DNA of 64,000 nt from Streptomyces massasporeus (lineage in GTDB: Bacteria; Actinomycetota; Actinomycetes; Streptomycetales; Streptomycetaceae): contig NZ_BMSE01000017.1 in NCBI RefSeq assembly GCF_014648995.1, positions 124,001 to 188,000 of the forward strand. Reading direction: 5' to 3'. Below, piece after piece: positions 53,905 through 62,430 of the stretch. Below the pieces are notes generated by a model. It saw nothing but the letters and a program-made list of their open reading frames with translations. It searched no databases and was not told the DNA's origin. Every line of letters begins with the position of its first letter. The first letter of the stretch is position 1. The translations under genes were made by a program, and so were the position numbers.

Positions 53905-54603
53905 CTATCCCGTGTGGGTTCCTGTGCGGGGCCAGATCGAGAGGGCAATTTCCGCGACGGCCTCCAGTTCCTCCCGGCTCGCCCCGTCGCGTGCCTGTTG
54001 TGACATGCCCTGGATCATCGCTCCGGTGTGACGGGCCAGGGCGGCGGCATCGGTGGCCGGCGGCAGCACGCCGGCGGCGACGTCGGCCCTGATGCGGCTC
54101 TCGAACGCCGCGATGTTGGCGTTGCGGCGGTCCCGCAGCGACTGCTCCACCTCGAGGTTCGAGCAGTTCGCCGCCGCGTGGACGACGAGGCAGCCGTGCG
54201 GGTGGCCGGGTTCGGTGTACGCGGTGGCGGCCTCGCGCAGGGTGCGCTCGACGGCGGCCCGTGCGGTGGGCTCCTCGGCGAGGGCACGGTCGGTGAAGGA
54301 TCCGTATCTCGTGCCGTACACGCGGACGACCTCTTCGAAGAGGGACCGCTTGTCACCGAAGGCCGCGTAGAGGCTGGGGGCGCCGATGTCCATGACGCGG
54401 GTGAGATCGGAGACGGACGTGGCCTCGTAGCCGTGCTCCCAGAAGGCGAGGAGGGCCTTCTCCAGCGCGGTCTCGCGATCGAAGGAGCGGGGGCGGCCGC
54501 GAGGCCTGGTCCTGGCCTTACCGTCCCCGGCGGCTCTCACGCTCGCGGCCTCAGGCCCCTTCGAGGCCTCGGCGGTTCCGTCGTCGTTCACCATGGGATG
54601 CAT
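53905..54603 (-). CDS. TetR/AcrR-family regulator, divergent from an SDR gene
   Basis: This 232-residue protein (ATG 54603; a second ATG at 54594 is possible) has a disordered N-terminus of about 35 residues. The HTH TALEKALLAFWEHGYEATSVSDLTRVMDIGAPSLYAAFGDKRSLFEEVV follows, typical of the LmrA/YxaF-like subgroup (GxPSLYAAF). The C-terminal ligand domain includes PHGCLVVHAAANCSNLEVEQSL. Two related operator-like repeats lie between it and the divergent SDR gene. It probably represses the SDR gene and itself. Confidence 0.92.
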   Translation of the reverse strand: MHPMVNDDGTAEASKGPEAASVRAAGDGKARTRPRGRPRSFDRETALEKALLAFWEHGYEATSVSDLTRVMDIGAPSLYAAFGDKRSLFEEVVRVYGTRYGSFTDRALAEEPTARAAVERTLREAATAYTEPGHPHGCLVVHAAANCSNLEVEQSLRDRRNANIAAFESRIRADVAAGVLPPATDAAALARHTGAMIQGMSQQARDGASREELEAVAEIALSIWPRTGTHTG

Positions 54604-54607
54604 TTTA

Positions 54608-54667
54608 TAGCGGGCACTAGAGAAATGTCTGCGGGCTGCTGTACGGTCATTTGTGTAGCGACCGCTA
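54608..54667. promoter_or_regulatory. Paired TetR operators between tetR and the SDR gene
   Basis: TAGCGGGCACTA (54608-54619) and TAGCGACCGCTA (54656-54667) are each followed by GAGAAATG, 48 bp apart. The second is a near-perfect palindrome (TAGCG-AC-CGCTA). Both lie in the 89-bp divergent promoter. Confidence 0.75.
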
Positions 54668-54692
54668 GAGAAATGAGAAGGGGGGCGCCACC

Positions 54693-55445
54693 ATGGGCGT
54701 GCTCACGGGCAGGACCGCACTCGTCACGGGGGCGAGCAGGGGCATCGGACGCGGCATCGCCGAGCGGCTGGGACGCGACGGCGCGCGGGTCGCGGTGCAC
54801 TACGGCAGGAACGAGACGGCGGCGAAGGAGACGGTCTCGGCGATCGAGAGGGCCGGGGGCTCGGCGTTCGCGGTGGGTGTGGAGCTGGGAGTGCCGGGTG
54901 ATGCCGAGGCGCTGTGGGCGGAGTTCGACCGCCACGCGGATGGGCTGGACATCCTGGTGAACAACGCGGCGATCGGCAACACGCGGCCGATCGGGCAGCT
55001 GGAGGAGCGGGAGTTCGACGAGGTCTTCGCGGTGAACGTGAAGGCGCCGTTCTTCATCCTCAAGGAGGGCATGACGCGCCTGCGGGACGGCGGCCGGGTC
55101 GTCAACATCTCGTCGGGCCTGGCCCGCACGGCGGCTATGCCGGACAACGTGGCCTACGCGATGACGAAGGGCGCGCTGGACGTCTTCTCCCGGGACCTGT
55201 CCAAGGTGCTGGGGCCCCGGGGCATCACGGTCAACTCGGTGGCCCCGGGGATCATCGACACGGACAACACGGCGGAGCTGCTGCGCGGCACCCCCGACGG
55301 CTGGGCGAAGGCCTCGGCGCTATCGGCGCTGGGCGGGGTGGGCGAGCCCGCCGAGGTCGCCGACGTGGTGGCGTTCCTGGTGTCGGACGGGGGGCGGTGG
55401 GTGACGGGCAGTTGGGTGGATGTGACGGGGGGATCGCTTACGTAG
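54693..55445 (+). CDS. Short-chain dehydrogenase/reductase (SDR)
   Basis: This 250-residue classical SDR has the cofactor loop TGASRGIGRGIAERL, the NNAA motif ILVNNAAIGN, the catalytic Ser in ISSG and the Tyr-Lys pair in YAMTK, and PGIIDTD after the active site. R/H residues after the first Gly loop suggest NADP(H). A good GAAGGGGGG precedes the ATG. It is controlled presumably by the divergent TetR. The substrate is unknown; members reduce ketoacyl or carbonyl compounds. Confidence 0.93.
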   Translation: MGVLTGRTALVTGASRGIGRGIAERLGRDGARVAVHYGRNETAAKETVSAIERAGGSAFAVGVELGVPGDAEALWAEFDRHADGLDILVNNAAIGNTRPIGQLEEREFDEVFAVNVKAPFFILKEGMTRLRDGGRVVNISSGLARTAAMPDNVAYAMTKGALDVFSRDLSKVLGPRGITVNSVAPGIIDTDNTAELLRGTPDGWAKASALSALGGVGEPAEVADVVAFLVSDGGRWVTGSWVDVTGGSLT

Positions 55446-55592
55446 CCGGGGCGGTCGGCCGGGCGGTGGGGTGGGGGCGGGTGGGGTGGGGGGAATGCAT
55501 GGGCCTCACTGGCCGCGGTGACCTGACCGCCCTGCACGTGGCCGGCCAGGTCTCCCCCGCCGACCGCGATGACGTTCGCGGACTCCCCGCTT

Positions 55593-56666
55593 TCAGCGGG
55601 TCTCCGTCACCTTCGCCAACGCCCGCGGCGCGTCCGGATCCTGCCCCCGGGCGATGGTGACCTCGTAGGCCAGGAGCTGGAGGGGGATGATCTCCAGCAC
55701 GGGCTGGACCTCCTCGGCCACGTCGCCGGTGGGCATGACGAAGCCGGCCGACGCCTGCTCGACCTGGTGCCCGGGGCCGATGACGACGAGGTCGGCGCCA
55801 CGGTCGCGCAGCCGGTCCAGGACGGGCTGGAGCGCTTCGCCGCCCTTGCCGTCGGTGACCACGGCGATGACCGGGGAGACGTTGTCGACCATGGCGAGCG
55901 GTCCGTGCAGCAGGTCCGCGCCGGAGTAGGAGAGGGCGGGGATGTAGCTGGTCTCCATCAGTTTGAGAGCAGCCTCCTTGGCCGTGGGGTAGCCGTAGCC
56001 TCGGGACGTGATCACCATGCGCTCGGCGAAGCGGTAGCGGGCGGCGAGGGTGCGCACCTCGTCCTGCCGGGCGAGCAACTGCTCGGCGAGGTCCGGCAGC
56101 ACCTGCGCGGGCGCGCCGTCGCCGCCACGCAGGCCCTCGACGAAGAGGTAGAGCGCGAGAAGGGAGGCGGTGTAGGTCTTGGTCGCGGGGAGGGCCTTCT
56201 CCGGTCCGGCCATGATGTCGATGTGGTGCTCGGAGACGCCGGCGAGCGGTGAGTCCGGGTTGTTGGTGACGGCCAGCGTGATCGCCCCGGCCTCTCGGGC
56301 CGCCCGGGTCGAGGCGACCAGGTCCGGGGAGCCGCCGGACTGGCTGACGGTGACGACGAGGACGTCGGTGAGGTCCGGCCGGGCGCCGTAGGCCGTGGTG
56401 GTCGACATCGAGGTGAGCCCGCAGGGCAGGCCGAGCCGGATCTCCAGGAGGTACTTGGCGTACAGGGCGGCGTTGTCGGAGGTGCCGCGGGCGGTCAACA
56501 GGACGAAGCGGGGTGCGCGGGCGGCGATCCGCCGGGCCACGTCCTGGATGGCGGGGGCGCCCTCGGACAGGATCCGTCGCAGGACGGCGGGCTGCTCCGC
56601 CATCTCACGGGCCATGGTCCGGCCCGGAAGTTCGCTGAGGGGGTCCGGTGTGGCGGCGGCTGTCAT
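55593..56666 (-). CDS. SIS-domain sugar-phosphate isomerase/deaminase (GlmS C-terminal-like)
   Basis: This 357-residue protein has two SIS domains: FVLLTARGTSDNAALYAKYLLE with VVTVSQSGGSPDLVAS, and RMVITSRGYGYPTAKEAALKLMETSYIPALSYSGADLLHGPLAMV. It lacks the glutaminase domain of GlmS, so it is probably a glucosamine-6-phosphate deaminase/isomerase-type enzyme (AgaS/NagB-II group). The ATG at 56666 with GGAAGGAA is chosen over an upstream in-frame start that lacks homology. It diverges from nagB across a dre site, so both are likely DasR targets. Confidence 0.9.
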   Translation of the reverse strand: MTAAATPDPLSELPGRTMAREMAEQPAVLRRILSEGAPAIQDVARRIAARAPRFVLLTARGTSDNAALYAKYLLEIRLGLPCGLTSMSTTTAYGARPDLTDVLVVTVSQSGGSPDLVASTRAAREAGAITLAVTNNPDSPLAGVSEHHIDIMAGPEKALPATKTYTASLLALYLFVEGLRGGDGAPAQVLPDLAEQLLARQDEVRTLAARYRFAERMVITSRGYGYPTAKEAALKLMETSYIPALSYSGADLLHGPLAMVDNVSPVIAVVTDGKGGEALQPVLDRLRDRGADLVVIGPGHQVEQASAGFVMPTGDVAEEVQPVLEIIPLQLLAYEVTIARGQDPDAPRALAKVTETR

Positions 56667-56883
56667 GGCGGGTTCCTTCCGGGGCAAGGCGGCTGCAGAC
56701 CCCATTCCACTCCCCCGGGCCGCGCGGCGCCCGCCCGGGAGGCCGTCATCCTGCTTCCGCATCCCTCCGTGTTCCGTGCGGAGCGCCGCTGGTCACCGTG
56801 TGGTGGCCCGGTCGGCACGGCAGCGCTGCCGGCGTGGAAGCAGCGGTGTTCACCCTGGGAGGGACAGAGCCGCTCTGTTAGAT

Positions 56884-56895
56884 TGGTCTAAACCA
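56884..56895. promoter_or_regulatory. dre site between the SIS gene and nagB
   Basis: TGGTCTAAACCA differs from the dre core TGGTCTAGACCA at one base. It lies 62 bp before the nagB GTG and 217 bp before the divergent SIS-gene ATG. DasR control of nagB is established in S. coelicolor. Confidence 0.85.
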
Positions 56896-56957
56896 CCACA
56901 CGACCCCTCCCGGGTCCAGTCCTAGTTGAGCACTCCTCTCAGATCGGCAGGCCCAGC

Positions 56958-57743
56958 GTGGAAGTTGTCATCGTTCCGGACGCCAAGGCGGGCGGCGAGC
57001 TCATTGCCGAGGCCATGGCCAAGCTGCTCCGGCGGAAGCCGGGCGCCCTGCTCGGCGTGGCCACCGGCTCGACGCCGCTTCCCGTGTACGAGGCGCTGGC
57101 GGCGAAGGTGCGCTCCGGTGCCGCGGACGTCGGGCGGGCTCGGATCGCGCAGCTCGACGAGTACGTGGGACTGCCGGCCGAACACCCGGAGTCCTACCGT
57201 TCGGTGCTGCGACGTGAGGTGCTGGAGCCGCTCGGGATGGGGATGGACCAGTTCACGGGCCCGGACGGCACGGCGGATGACGTTCAGGGGGCGTGCGAGG
57301 CCTACGACAAGGCGCTGTCGGACGCCGGGGGTGTGGACCTTCAGCTGCTCGGGATCGGGACGGACGGGCACATAGGCTTCAACGAGCCGTGCTCCTCGCT
57401 GGCCTCACGGACGCGGATCAAGACACTGACCGAGCAGACCCGGATCGACAACGCGCGCTTCTTCGACGGCGACATCGACCAGGTGCCGCACCACGTGATC
57501 ACGCAGGGCATCGGCACCATCCTGGAGGCCCGGCATCTGGTGCTGCTCGCCACGGGTGAGGGCAAGGCGGACGCCGTCGCGGCGACGGTGGAAGGGCCGA
57601 TCGCCGCAGTGTGCCCCGCGTCCGCGCTCCAGCTCCACCCGCACGCGACCGTCGTCGTCGACGAGGCCGCCGCGTCGAAGCTGAAGCTGGCGGACTACTT
57701 CCGGCACACGTACCTCAACAAGCCGGAGTGGCAGGGGATCTGA
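56958..57743 (+). CDS. nagB: Glucosamine-6-phosphate deaminase
   Basis: This 261-residue NagB has LLGVATGSTPLPVYEALAAK (phosphate loop), QLDEYVGLPAEHPESYRSVL (catalytic Asp region), LLGIGTDGHIGFNEP (catalytic Asp/His) and VTQGIGTILEARHLVLLATG. It converts glucosamine-6-phosphate to fructose-6-phosphate and ammonia, the step that commits amino sugars to glycolysis. The start is GTG 56958. It is controlled by the dre site 62 bp upstream and lies just before the das genes. Confidence 0.97.
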   Translation: MEVVIVPDAKAGGELIAEAMAKLLRRKPGALLGVATGSTPLPVYEALAAKVRSGAADVGRARIAQLDEYVGLPAEHPESYRSVLRREVLEPLGMGMDQFTGPDGTADDVQGACEAYDKALSDAGGVDLQLLGIGTDGHIGFNEPCSSLASRTRIKTLTEQTRIDNARFFDGDIDQVPHHVITQGIGTILEARHLVLLATGEGKADAVAATVEGPIAAVCPASALQLHPHATVVVDEAAASKLKLADYFRHTYLNKPEWQGI

Positions 57744-57919
57744 GGCCTCTCACAGGCCGCCGGACCCGCCGCGAGCTCCCGCGCCCCGGGCGTGGTGGGT
57801 GCCGGCGCGATGCTCGCCGACCGGCACCCGACAGCGGCGCCGCTTCCCCGCCGCCTGATCCGGACGAGAGGCCGTCCGCCAAGGGGCCCGGCCGCCCAGA
57901 GACCTGGCCGCCGAGAGCC
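57744..57919. other. Gap between nagB and the convergent membrane-protein gene
   Basis: These 176 bp are GC-rich with GGCGGC/CCGCCG stretches. I see no T-rich terminator and no small gene. Confidence 0.35.
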
Positions 57920-58468
57920 CTAGCGGCCGAGGACCCCCGGCTCCAGCACATCGTCGTCATCGGCCGGCTCGTCCTGGGCGCGCAGGCCCGCCACCCACAG
58001 GGGCATCACCCAGTGGACGACGAGGACGGCGATGAGCAGGGGTGCGGCGTAGGCCTTGGGGGCGTCGCCGGCGGTCCCGCCCGTGATCAGCAGGCTGACC
58101 GCCGCCGCGGCCAGGAGCAGGGTCGTCACGCGGTGGGACCGGGCCAGGACGCGGCTGCGTTCCGCCGACTGACGCTCGTCCAGTGCGCGCTCGCGCAGTT
58201 CCAGCAGGCCTCGGGTGGCACCGTTGATCACGCCGGTGGCGACCATCCAGGGCAGTAGCAGCACCGCCGTCACGGCCATGCTCCACAGAGGCTCGCCCTC
58301 GGCGAGGAAGAAGTGGGTCATCAGACCGCCGATGGCCACGGTGAGGGTGACGTGGGCGGCGACGGCCAGGCGGCGGCGTGCCGCCGTGGCGTACCAGGTC
58401 GCTGCGCGGCGGTCGTTCATCAGCCGCAGCATGCTCCGGTCGTAGCGGGTCAGGCGTGTCGTCGTCAT
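57920..58468 (-). CDS. Integral membrane protein coupled to an XRE regulator
   Basis: This 182-residue protein has a basic N-terminus and four membrane helices (about RLAVAAHVTLTVAIGGLM, WSMAVTAVLLLPWMVATGVI, TTLLLAAAAVSLLITGG, YAAPLLIAVLVVHWVMPLWVAGL), then an acidic DDDD tail. The ATG at 58468 overlaps the stop of the XRE gene (4 bp), so the two are one cassette. Similar DUF2178-like membrane proteins with small XRE partners occur widely in bacteria; the function is unknown. Confidence 0.8.
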   Translation of the reverse strand: MTTTRLTRYDRSMLRLMNDRRAATWYATAARRRLAVAAHVTLTVAIGGLMTHFFLAEGEPLWSMAVTAVLLLPWMVATGVINGATRGLLELRERALDERQSAERSRVLARSHRVTTLLLAAAAVSLLITGGTAGDAPKAYAAPLLIAVLVVHWVMPLWVAGLRAQDEPADDDDVLEPGVLGR

Positions 58469-58713
58469 GGCTGGTTCCTCCCGTAGACCTCGTCCGTGAG
58501 CGGGCGGAACGGTTCGAGGGAGAACAGGGCCTCGACCGGCAGGCCGAAGAACTCGGAGATCTTCAGCGCCAGGTCGAGGCTCGGGTTGTACTGCCCCCGC
58601 TCGATGTAGCCGATGGTCTGGTAGTGGGCTCCCACTGCCTCGGCCAGGGCCTGGCGCGACACCTTGCGCTCGGCGCGCACCACGGCCAACCTGTTGTGCA
58701 CCTGCTCACTCAT
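58465..58713 (-). CDS. Small XRE-family (Cro/CI-like) transcriptional regulator
   Basis: This 82-residue protein is almost entirely an HTH_3 domain: NRLAVVRAERKVSRQALAEAVGAHYQTIGYIERGQYNPSLDLALKISEFFGLPVEALFSLEPF. The form with a short C-terminus is that of YozG/HipB-like regulators paired with membrane proteins. The ATG at 58713 overlaps the inverted repeat ATGTA-N10-TACAT, its likely own operator. It precedes and overlaps the membrane-protein gene. Confidence 0.9.
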   Translation of the reverse strand: MSEQVHNRLAVVRAERKVSRQALAEAVGAHYQTIGYIERGQYNPSLDLALKISEFFGLPVEALFSLEPFRPLTDEVYGRNQP

Positions 58714-58731
58714 GTATAAGAAGTACTACAT
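58712..58731. promoter_or_regulatory. Inverted repeat over the XRE start codon
   Basis: ATGTA at 58712-58716 and TACAT at 58727-58731 are perfect inverted arms 10 bp apart, including the start codon. The region is unusually AT-rich. An XRE autoregulatory operator is the simplest reading. Because the operator covers the ATG and no strong ribosome site is upstream, a leaderless transcript is possible. Confidence 0.5.
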
Positions 58732-58980
58732 TCGGGTGCAGGCTTACAACCAGGATGAGGGAGTTGCGGCCGCCGTCGGGGTCGGGTCAGCGGTGGTGGC
58801 CCTTCCGGCCGAGAGTCTCCACGAGGGTCGCGCCGGGGCGGGTCCACTGGGGTACGGGGCGGCTGGTCGGGCCCCCGGTTGCGTTCCCGGAGGGGTCCGA
58901 GCGCCGGGGCCGGCGCGCGTCGCGCCCGTCGGGACGGTCCGCGTGATCGCCCTCCCGGGCCTCGGTTCACCCCCCTGCTC
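58714..58980. other. Gap between the XRE operon and the GH3 gene
   Basis: These 267 bp hold the XRE promoter at the left (TTGTAA near 58747-58752 on the minus strand) and GC-rich sequence beyond. I see no gene and no clear terminator for the das operon, only short GC inverted repeats near 58790-58930. Confidence 0.35.
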
Positions 58981-60519
58981 TCACAGCCCCGGAACCCCGG
59001 TGACCACCTCGGCCGCGGCCCGGCCGCAGACGCGGGCCGCGCCGTGGGTGGCGATGTGCAGGGCGCCGCGGGGGGCGGCCTGCGGGACGCCCATCTCGAC
59101 AACGATCGTGTCGGGGCGGGCCGCCAGCAGGGCGTCGAGGGCCGCGGCCATCCAGGGGTGGCGGTGTTCGTCGCGGACGACGGCGACGATGCGGCGGGGG
59201 CCGGCCGCCTGGAGGGCGGCCCGGCCCGCGCTCTCCCCGGCCTCGCTCTCCGGGCCGTCCCCGGCGGAGAAGCTGCCCGTCACCGTGCCCGGCAGGAGGT
59301 GAATGAGCTCGGCGGCGACGCCCCACGGGGTCTCGTCACCCACGGCGATGTTGGCGACGGGGGTGAGGGCGGCGACGTACGGCGGTTCGGTGAGGGGCTC
59401 GAAGGTGTCGGGGCTGCCGAGGCCCGGCGCGGCGGTCACGGTGAGGGCGCGGCGAGCGGCGTGCAGGCCGATCTCGGTGCCGTGGGTGCTCTCGGCCGGG
59501 CGGCCCGCCGTGCCCGCCCAGCGGGCCAGTGCCCGGACCCGGTCGGCGGCCTCCGCGAGGCGTTCCTCGGGGAGTTCACCCGCCCGCACGGCTCCGACCA
59601 GGGCGTCCCGCAGGCGCAGGACGGTCGCGTCGTCGGCGAGGCCGCCGCCCACACAGATCGCGTCGGCGCCCGCGGCGATGGCGAGGACGCTGCCGCGTTC
59701 GATGCCGTAGGTGCCGGCGATGGCCCGCATCTCCATGCCGTCGGTGACGATGAGGCCGTCGTAGCCGAGCTCGTCGCGGAGCAGGCCGGTGAGGATGCGG
59801 CGGGAGAGGGTGGCGGGGCGGTCCGGGTCCAGGGCCGGGACCAGGATGTGGGCGCTCATGACGGCCCGGGTGCCGGCGGCGATGGCGGCGCGGAAGGGGG
59901 CGAGTTCGCGTTCGGCCAGCACGTCGGCGGAGACGTCGATGCGCGGCAGGGCGTGGTGGGAGTCGACGGCGGTGTCGCCGTGGCCCGGGAAGTGCTTGGT
60001 GCAGGCGGCGACCCCGGCGGACTGCAGGCCGGTCACATAGGCGGCGGTGTGCCGGGCGGCCAGTTCGGTGTCGGCGCCGAAGGAGCGGACGCCGATGACC
60101 GGGTTGCGCGGGTCGGAGTTCACGTCGGCGGACGGGGCCCAGTTGAGGTTGACGCCGCAGGAGGCGAGGCGTCGGCCCAGTTCGTGGGCGACCTGGTGGG
60201 TGAGCTCCACGTCGTCGACCGCGCCGAGCGCGTGGTTGCCCGGGAAGGAGGAGCCGCTGCGCACCTCCAGGCGGGTCACGTCGCCGCCCTCCTCGTCGAT
60301 CGCGACGAGGACGTCGTCGCGCTCGGCGCGCAGCTGGGCGGTCAGCGCGGCCAGTTGGCCGGGGGAGGCGATGTTGCGGCCGAACAGTCCGACGGAGGCG
60401 AGGCCCTCACCGAGCCTGCGCAGCAGCCAGTCGGGGGCGGTGGTGCCGGTGAAGCCGGGCTGGAGGACCGTCAGGGCGTCGCGGGTGAGCGTGTCGGTGC
60501 CGCTGGCGAGTGTCGTCAT
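58981..60519 (-). CDS. Glycoside hydrolase family 3 beta-N-acetylglucosaminidase (DasD-like)
   Basis: This 512-residue GH3 enzyme has the NagZ-type catalytic layout: KHFPGHGDTAVDSHHALP (the HGDT..DSH motif that supplies Asp/His general acid) and LIVTDGMEMRAI (Asp nucleophile). A C-terminal domain of about 180 residues follows. It has no signal peptide, so it acts in the cytoplasm, cleaving chitobiose imported by DasABC to N-acetylglucosamine. It lies 9 bp after dasC on the same strand and belongs to the das operon. In S. coelicolor the equivalent gene is next to dasABC. Confidence 0.92.
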   Translation of the reverse strand: MTTLASGTDTLTRDALTVLQPGFTGTTAPDWLLRRLGEGLASVGLFGRNIASPGQLAALTAQLRAERDDVLVAIDEEGGDVTRLEVRSGSSFPGNHALGAVDDVELTHQVAHELGRRLASCGVNLNWAPSADVNSDPRNPVIGVRSFGADTELAARHTAAYVTGLQSAGVAACTKHFPGHGDTAVDSHHALPRIDVSADVLAERELAPFRAAIAAGTRAVMSAHILVPALDPDRPATLSRRILTGLLRDELGYDGLIVTDGMEMRAIAGTYGIERGSVLAIAAGADAICVGGGLADDATVLRLRDALVGAVRAGELPEERLAEAADRVRALARWAGTAGRPAESTHGTEIGLHAARRALTVTAAPGLGSPDTFEPLTEPPYVAALTPVANIAVGDETPWGVAAELIHLLPGTVTGSFSAGDGPESEAGESAGRAALQAAGPRRIVAVVRDEHRHPWMAAALDALLAARPDTIVVEMGVPQAAPRGALHIATHGAARVCGRAAAEVVTGVPGL

Positions 60520-60528
60520 CGGGTGAGG

Positions 60529-61371
60529 TCATCCCTTCACTGCGCCCGCGGTCAGGCCCGCGGCCATCTTGCGCTGGACGAGGAGGAAGAGGGCGACGAT
60601 CGGCACGGCCATCATCGTGGCGCCGGCCATCATCGGGGCGTATTCGGTGCCGTGTTTGGTGGTGAAGTTGCCGAGCCAGACGGTCGCGGTCTGGTTCTTC
60701 TGGCTGAGCAGCATCAGGGCGTAGAGGTACTCGTTCCAGGCCTGGATGAAGCCGTAGACCGAGGTGGCGACCATGCCGGGTGCCAGGAGGGGGAAGACGA
60801 CCCGGAGGAAGGCGCCCGTGCGGGAGCAGCCGTCGACCATGGCCGCCTCCTCCAGCTCCTTCGGGATGTTGACGATGAAGCCCCTCAGCGTCCACACGGT
60901 GAACGGGAGGATGAACGTCAGGTACGTGATGATGAGGCCGGTCAGCCGGTCGTACTGGCCCAGGTCGTTGAGCAGCAGGAACACCGGGATGATCATGGCG
61001 ACCAGCGGGACCATCTGGACCGCGAGGATGCCCACGATCACGATTTTGCGGCCGCGGAAGGCGAACCGGGAGATGGCGAGCGCGGCCAGCAGCCCGACGA
61101 CCATGCCGATGACGACCACGGCCAGCGACACCACCAGGCTGCGGCCCACCGGGCCCCAGAAGTCGGCGATGTCCAGCGCCCGGCCGAAGTTGTCGAAGGT
61201 GATGCCGGTCGGCAGCAGGCTCGGATCCGAGTCGATCGCGTCCTTGGCGGGCTTGAACGCCGTGTTGAGCATCCAGTAGAGCGGGAAGCCGGCGACGACG
61301 AAGACGAGGAGGCCGAGGAGGTTCCAGCCGAGCCGCGACTTACGGCGGCCGGCTCCGGCGAGCGTGCTCAT
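60529..61371 (-). CDS. dasC: Chitobiose ABC transporter permease DasC
   Basis: This 280-residue inner-membrane permease has six predicted helices (first LGLLVFVVAGFPLYWMLNTAF). The EAA loop is EEAAMVDGCSRTGAFLRVVFPLLAPGMVA, the site of contact with the shared ATPase MsiK, which is encoded elsewhere. The start overlaps the dasB stop (ATGA). It forms a heterodimer with DasB to import chitobiose, the product of chitin breakdown. It is in the DasR-regulated das operon. Confidence 0.95.
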   Translation of the reverse strand: MSTLAGAGRRKSRLGWNLLGLLVFVVAGFPLYWMLNTAFKPAKDAIDSDPSLLPTGITFDNFGRALDIADFWGPVGRSLVVSLAVVVIGMVVGLLAALAISRFAFRGRKIVIVGILAVQMVPLVAMIIPVFLLLNDLGQYDRLTGLIITYLTFILPFTVWTLRGFIVNIPKELEEAAMVDGCSRTGAFLRVVFPLLAPGMVATSVYGFIQAWNEYLYALMLLSQKNQTATVWLGNFTTKHGTEYAPMMAGATMMAVPIVALFLLVQRKMAAGLTAGAVKG

Positions 61372-62357
61372 TCGACCTCTCCGATCTTCAGCATCTGCCG
61401 CATGTAGACGGCGACCACGCCGAGCAGCAGCAGGACGGTGATCAGCGCGATGGCCGAGCCCTGGGCGTAGTCGTTGACCACGAACGCCCGGTCGTAGGAG
61501 TAGGTGTTGAGGACCTGGAACTCCGGCTCGGGGTGACCGTTGCGCATGACGAACACCTGGGGGAAGACGCCCATGTCCCAGATGACCGACAGGGTCGTGA
61601 GCATCACGATGATCGGCTTGAGGACGGGCAGGGTGACATAGCGGAAGACGCCCCAGGAGCCGGCGCCGTCCAGGCGGGCGGCCTCCTCCAGCTCCTTGGG
61701 GACCTGGGTGAGACCGGCGCTGAGGGTGATCACCACGAACGGCACGGCTCCCCAGATCACCAGCAGCATGATCACGGCCAGCCCCTCGGGGCCGCTCGCG
61801 AACCAGTTGTGGCCGATCATCTCGACGCCGGGCAGCTTGCTGAGCAGCGCGTTGAAGACGCCGTAGTCGGAGTCGAAGAGCCACTTGAAGACCGTGGTGG
61901 CGACGATCACCGGCATGCCCCAGCTGGCCACCAGCACGATGTTGATGAGCATCTTCAGCCAGCCGGAGACCCGCTGGAGCAGCAGGGCGAGGGCCATGCC
62001 GATCACCATCGTGAAGACGACGGCGCCGGCGGCGAAGACGACCGTGCGCAGGACGACGGCCCAGAACTCGCCGTCGCCCAGCACCTTGGCGAAGTTGTCG
62101 AACCCGACCGTCTCGGCCGGCTGGAAGCCCCAGAGCTGGGACTGGCCGAACTTCTGGAAGGACAGGGTGACCAGGCGGGCCAGCGGATAGCCCATGACCA
62201 GGGCGAGGATCAGCAGGCAGGGCGCGAGCAGCAGCCAGGGCGCGGAGGCCCCGCCCGACGTGCGCTGCCCGCGGGGCCGCCGGTCCTTCGGGGGCGGCGG
62301 TGGTGCCTGCCGCGGTGGCGGCACCTTGGCGGGGGTGGTGGTGTCTGCGGCACTCAT
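61368..62357 (-). CDS. dasB: Chitobiose ABC transporter permease DasB
   Basis: This 329-residue permease has a Pro-rich cytosolic N-terminus (KVPPPRQAPPPPPKDRRPRG) of about 38 residues, then six membrane helices (first LLLAPCLLILALVMGYPLARLV). The EAA loop is EEAARLDGAGSWGVFRYVTLPVLKPIIV. It pairs with DasC. The gap from dasA is 73 bp. No ATPase gene is present because MsiK serves several sugar transporters in Streptomyces. Confidence 0.95.
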   Translation of the reverse strand: MSAADTTTPAKVPPPRQAPPPPPKDRRPRGQRTSGGASAPWLLLAPCLLILALVMGYPLARLVTLSFQKFGQSQLWGFQPAETVGFDNFAKVLGDGEFWAVVLRTVVFAAGAVVFTMVIGMALALLLQRVSGWLKMLINIVLVASWGMPVIVATTVFKWLFDSDYGVFNALLSKLPGVEMIGHNWFASGPEGLAVIMLLVIWGAVPFVVITLSAGLTQVPKELEEAARLDGAGSWGVFRYVTLPVLKPIIVMLTTLSVIWDMGVFPQVFVMRNGHPEPEFQVLNTYSYDRAFVVNDYAQGSAIALITVLLLLGVVAVYMRQMLKIGEVE

Positions 62358-62430
62358 CGCGCGCTCCTCGGCGGTCCCTCAGGTCTTGACGGCGGCGGGG
62401 CTCCGCAGGCCAGGGAGCCCCGCGCGCAGG

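Noticed and set aside
53671-54003. A 110-residue Cys-containing plus-strand open frame between the kinase and TetR genes
   Set aside because: It has no ribosome site, atypical codon use and overlaps the dre site and the TetR 3' end; probably random.
55446-55592. Possible small gene after the SDR gene (MGLTGRGDLTALHVAGQVS...)
   Set aside because: The frame reads into the SIS gene antisense, has no ribosome site and shows no recognisable domain.
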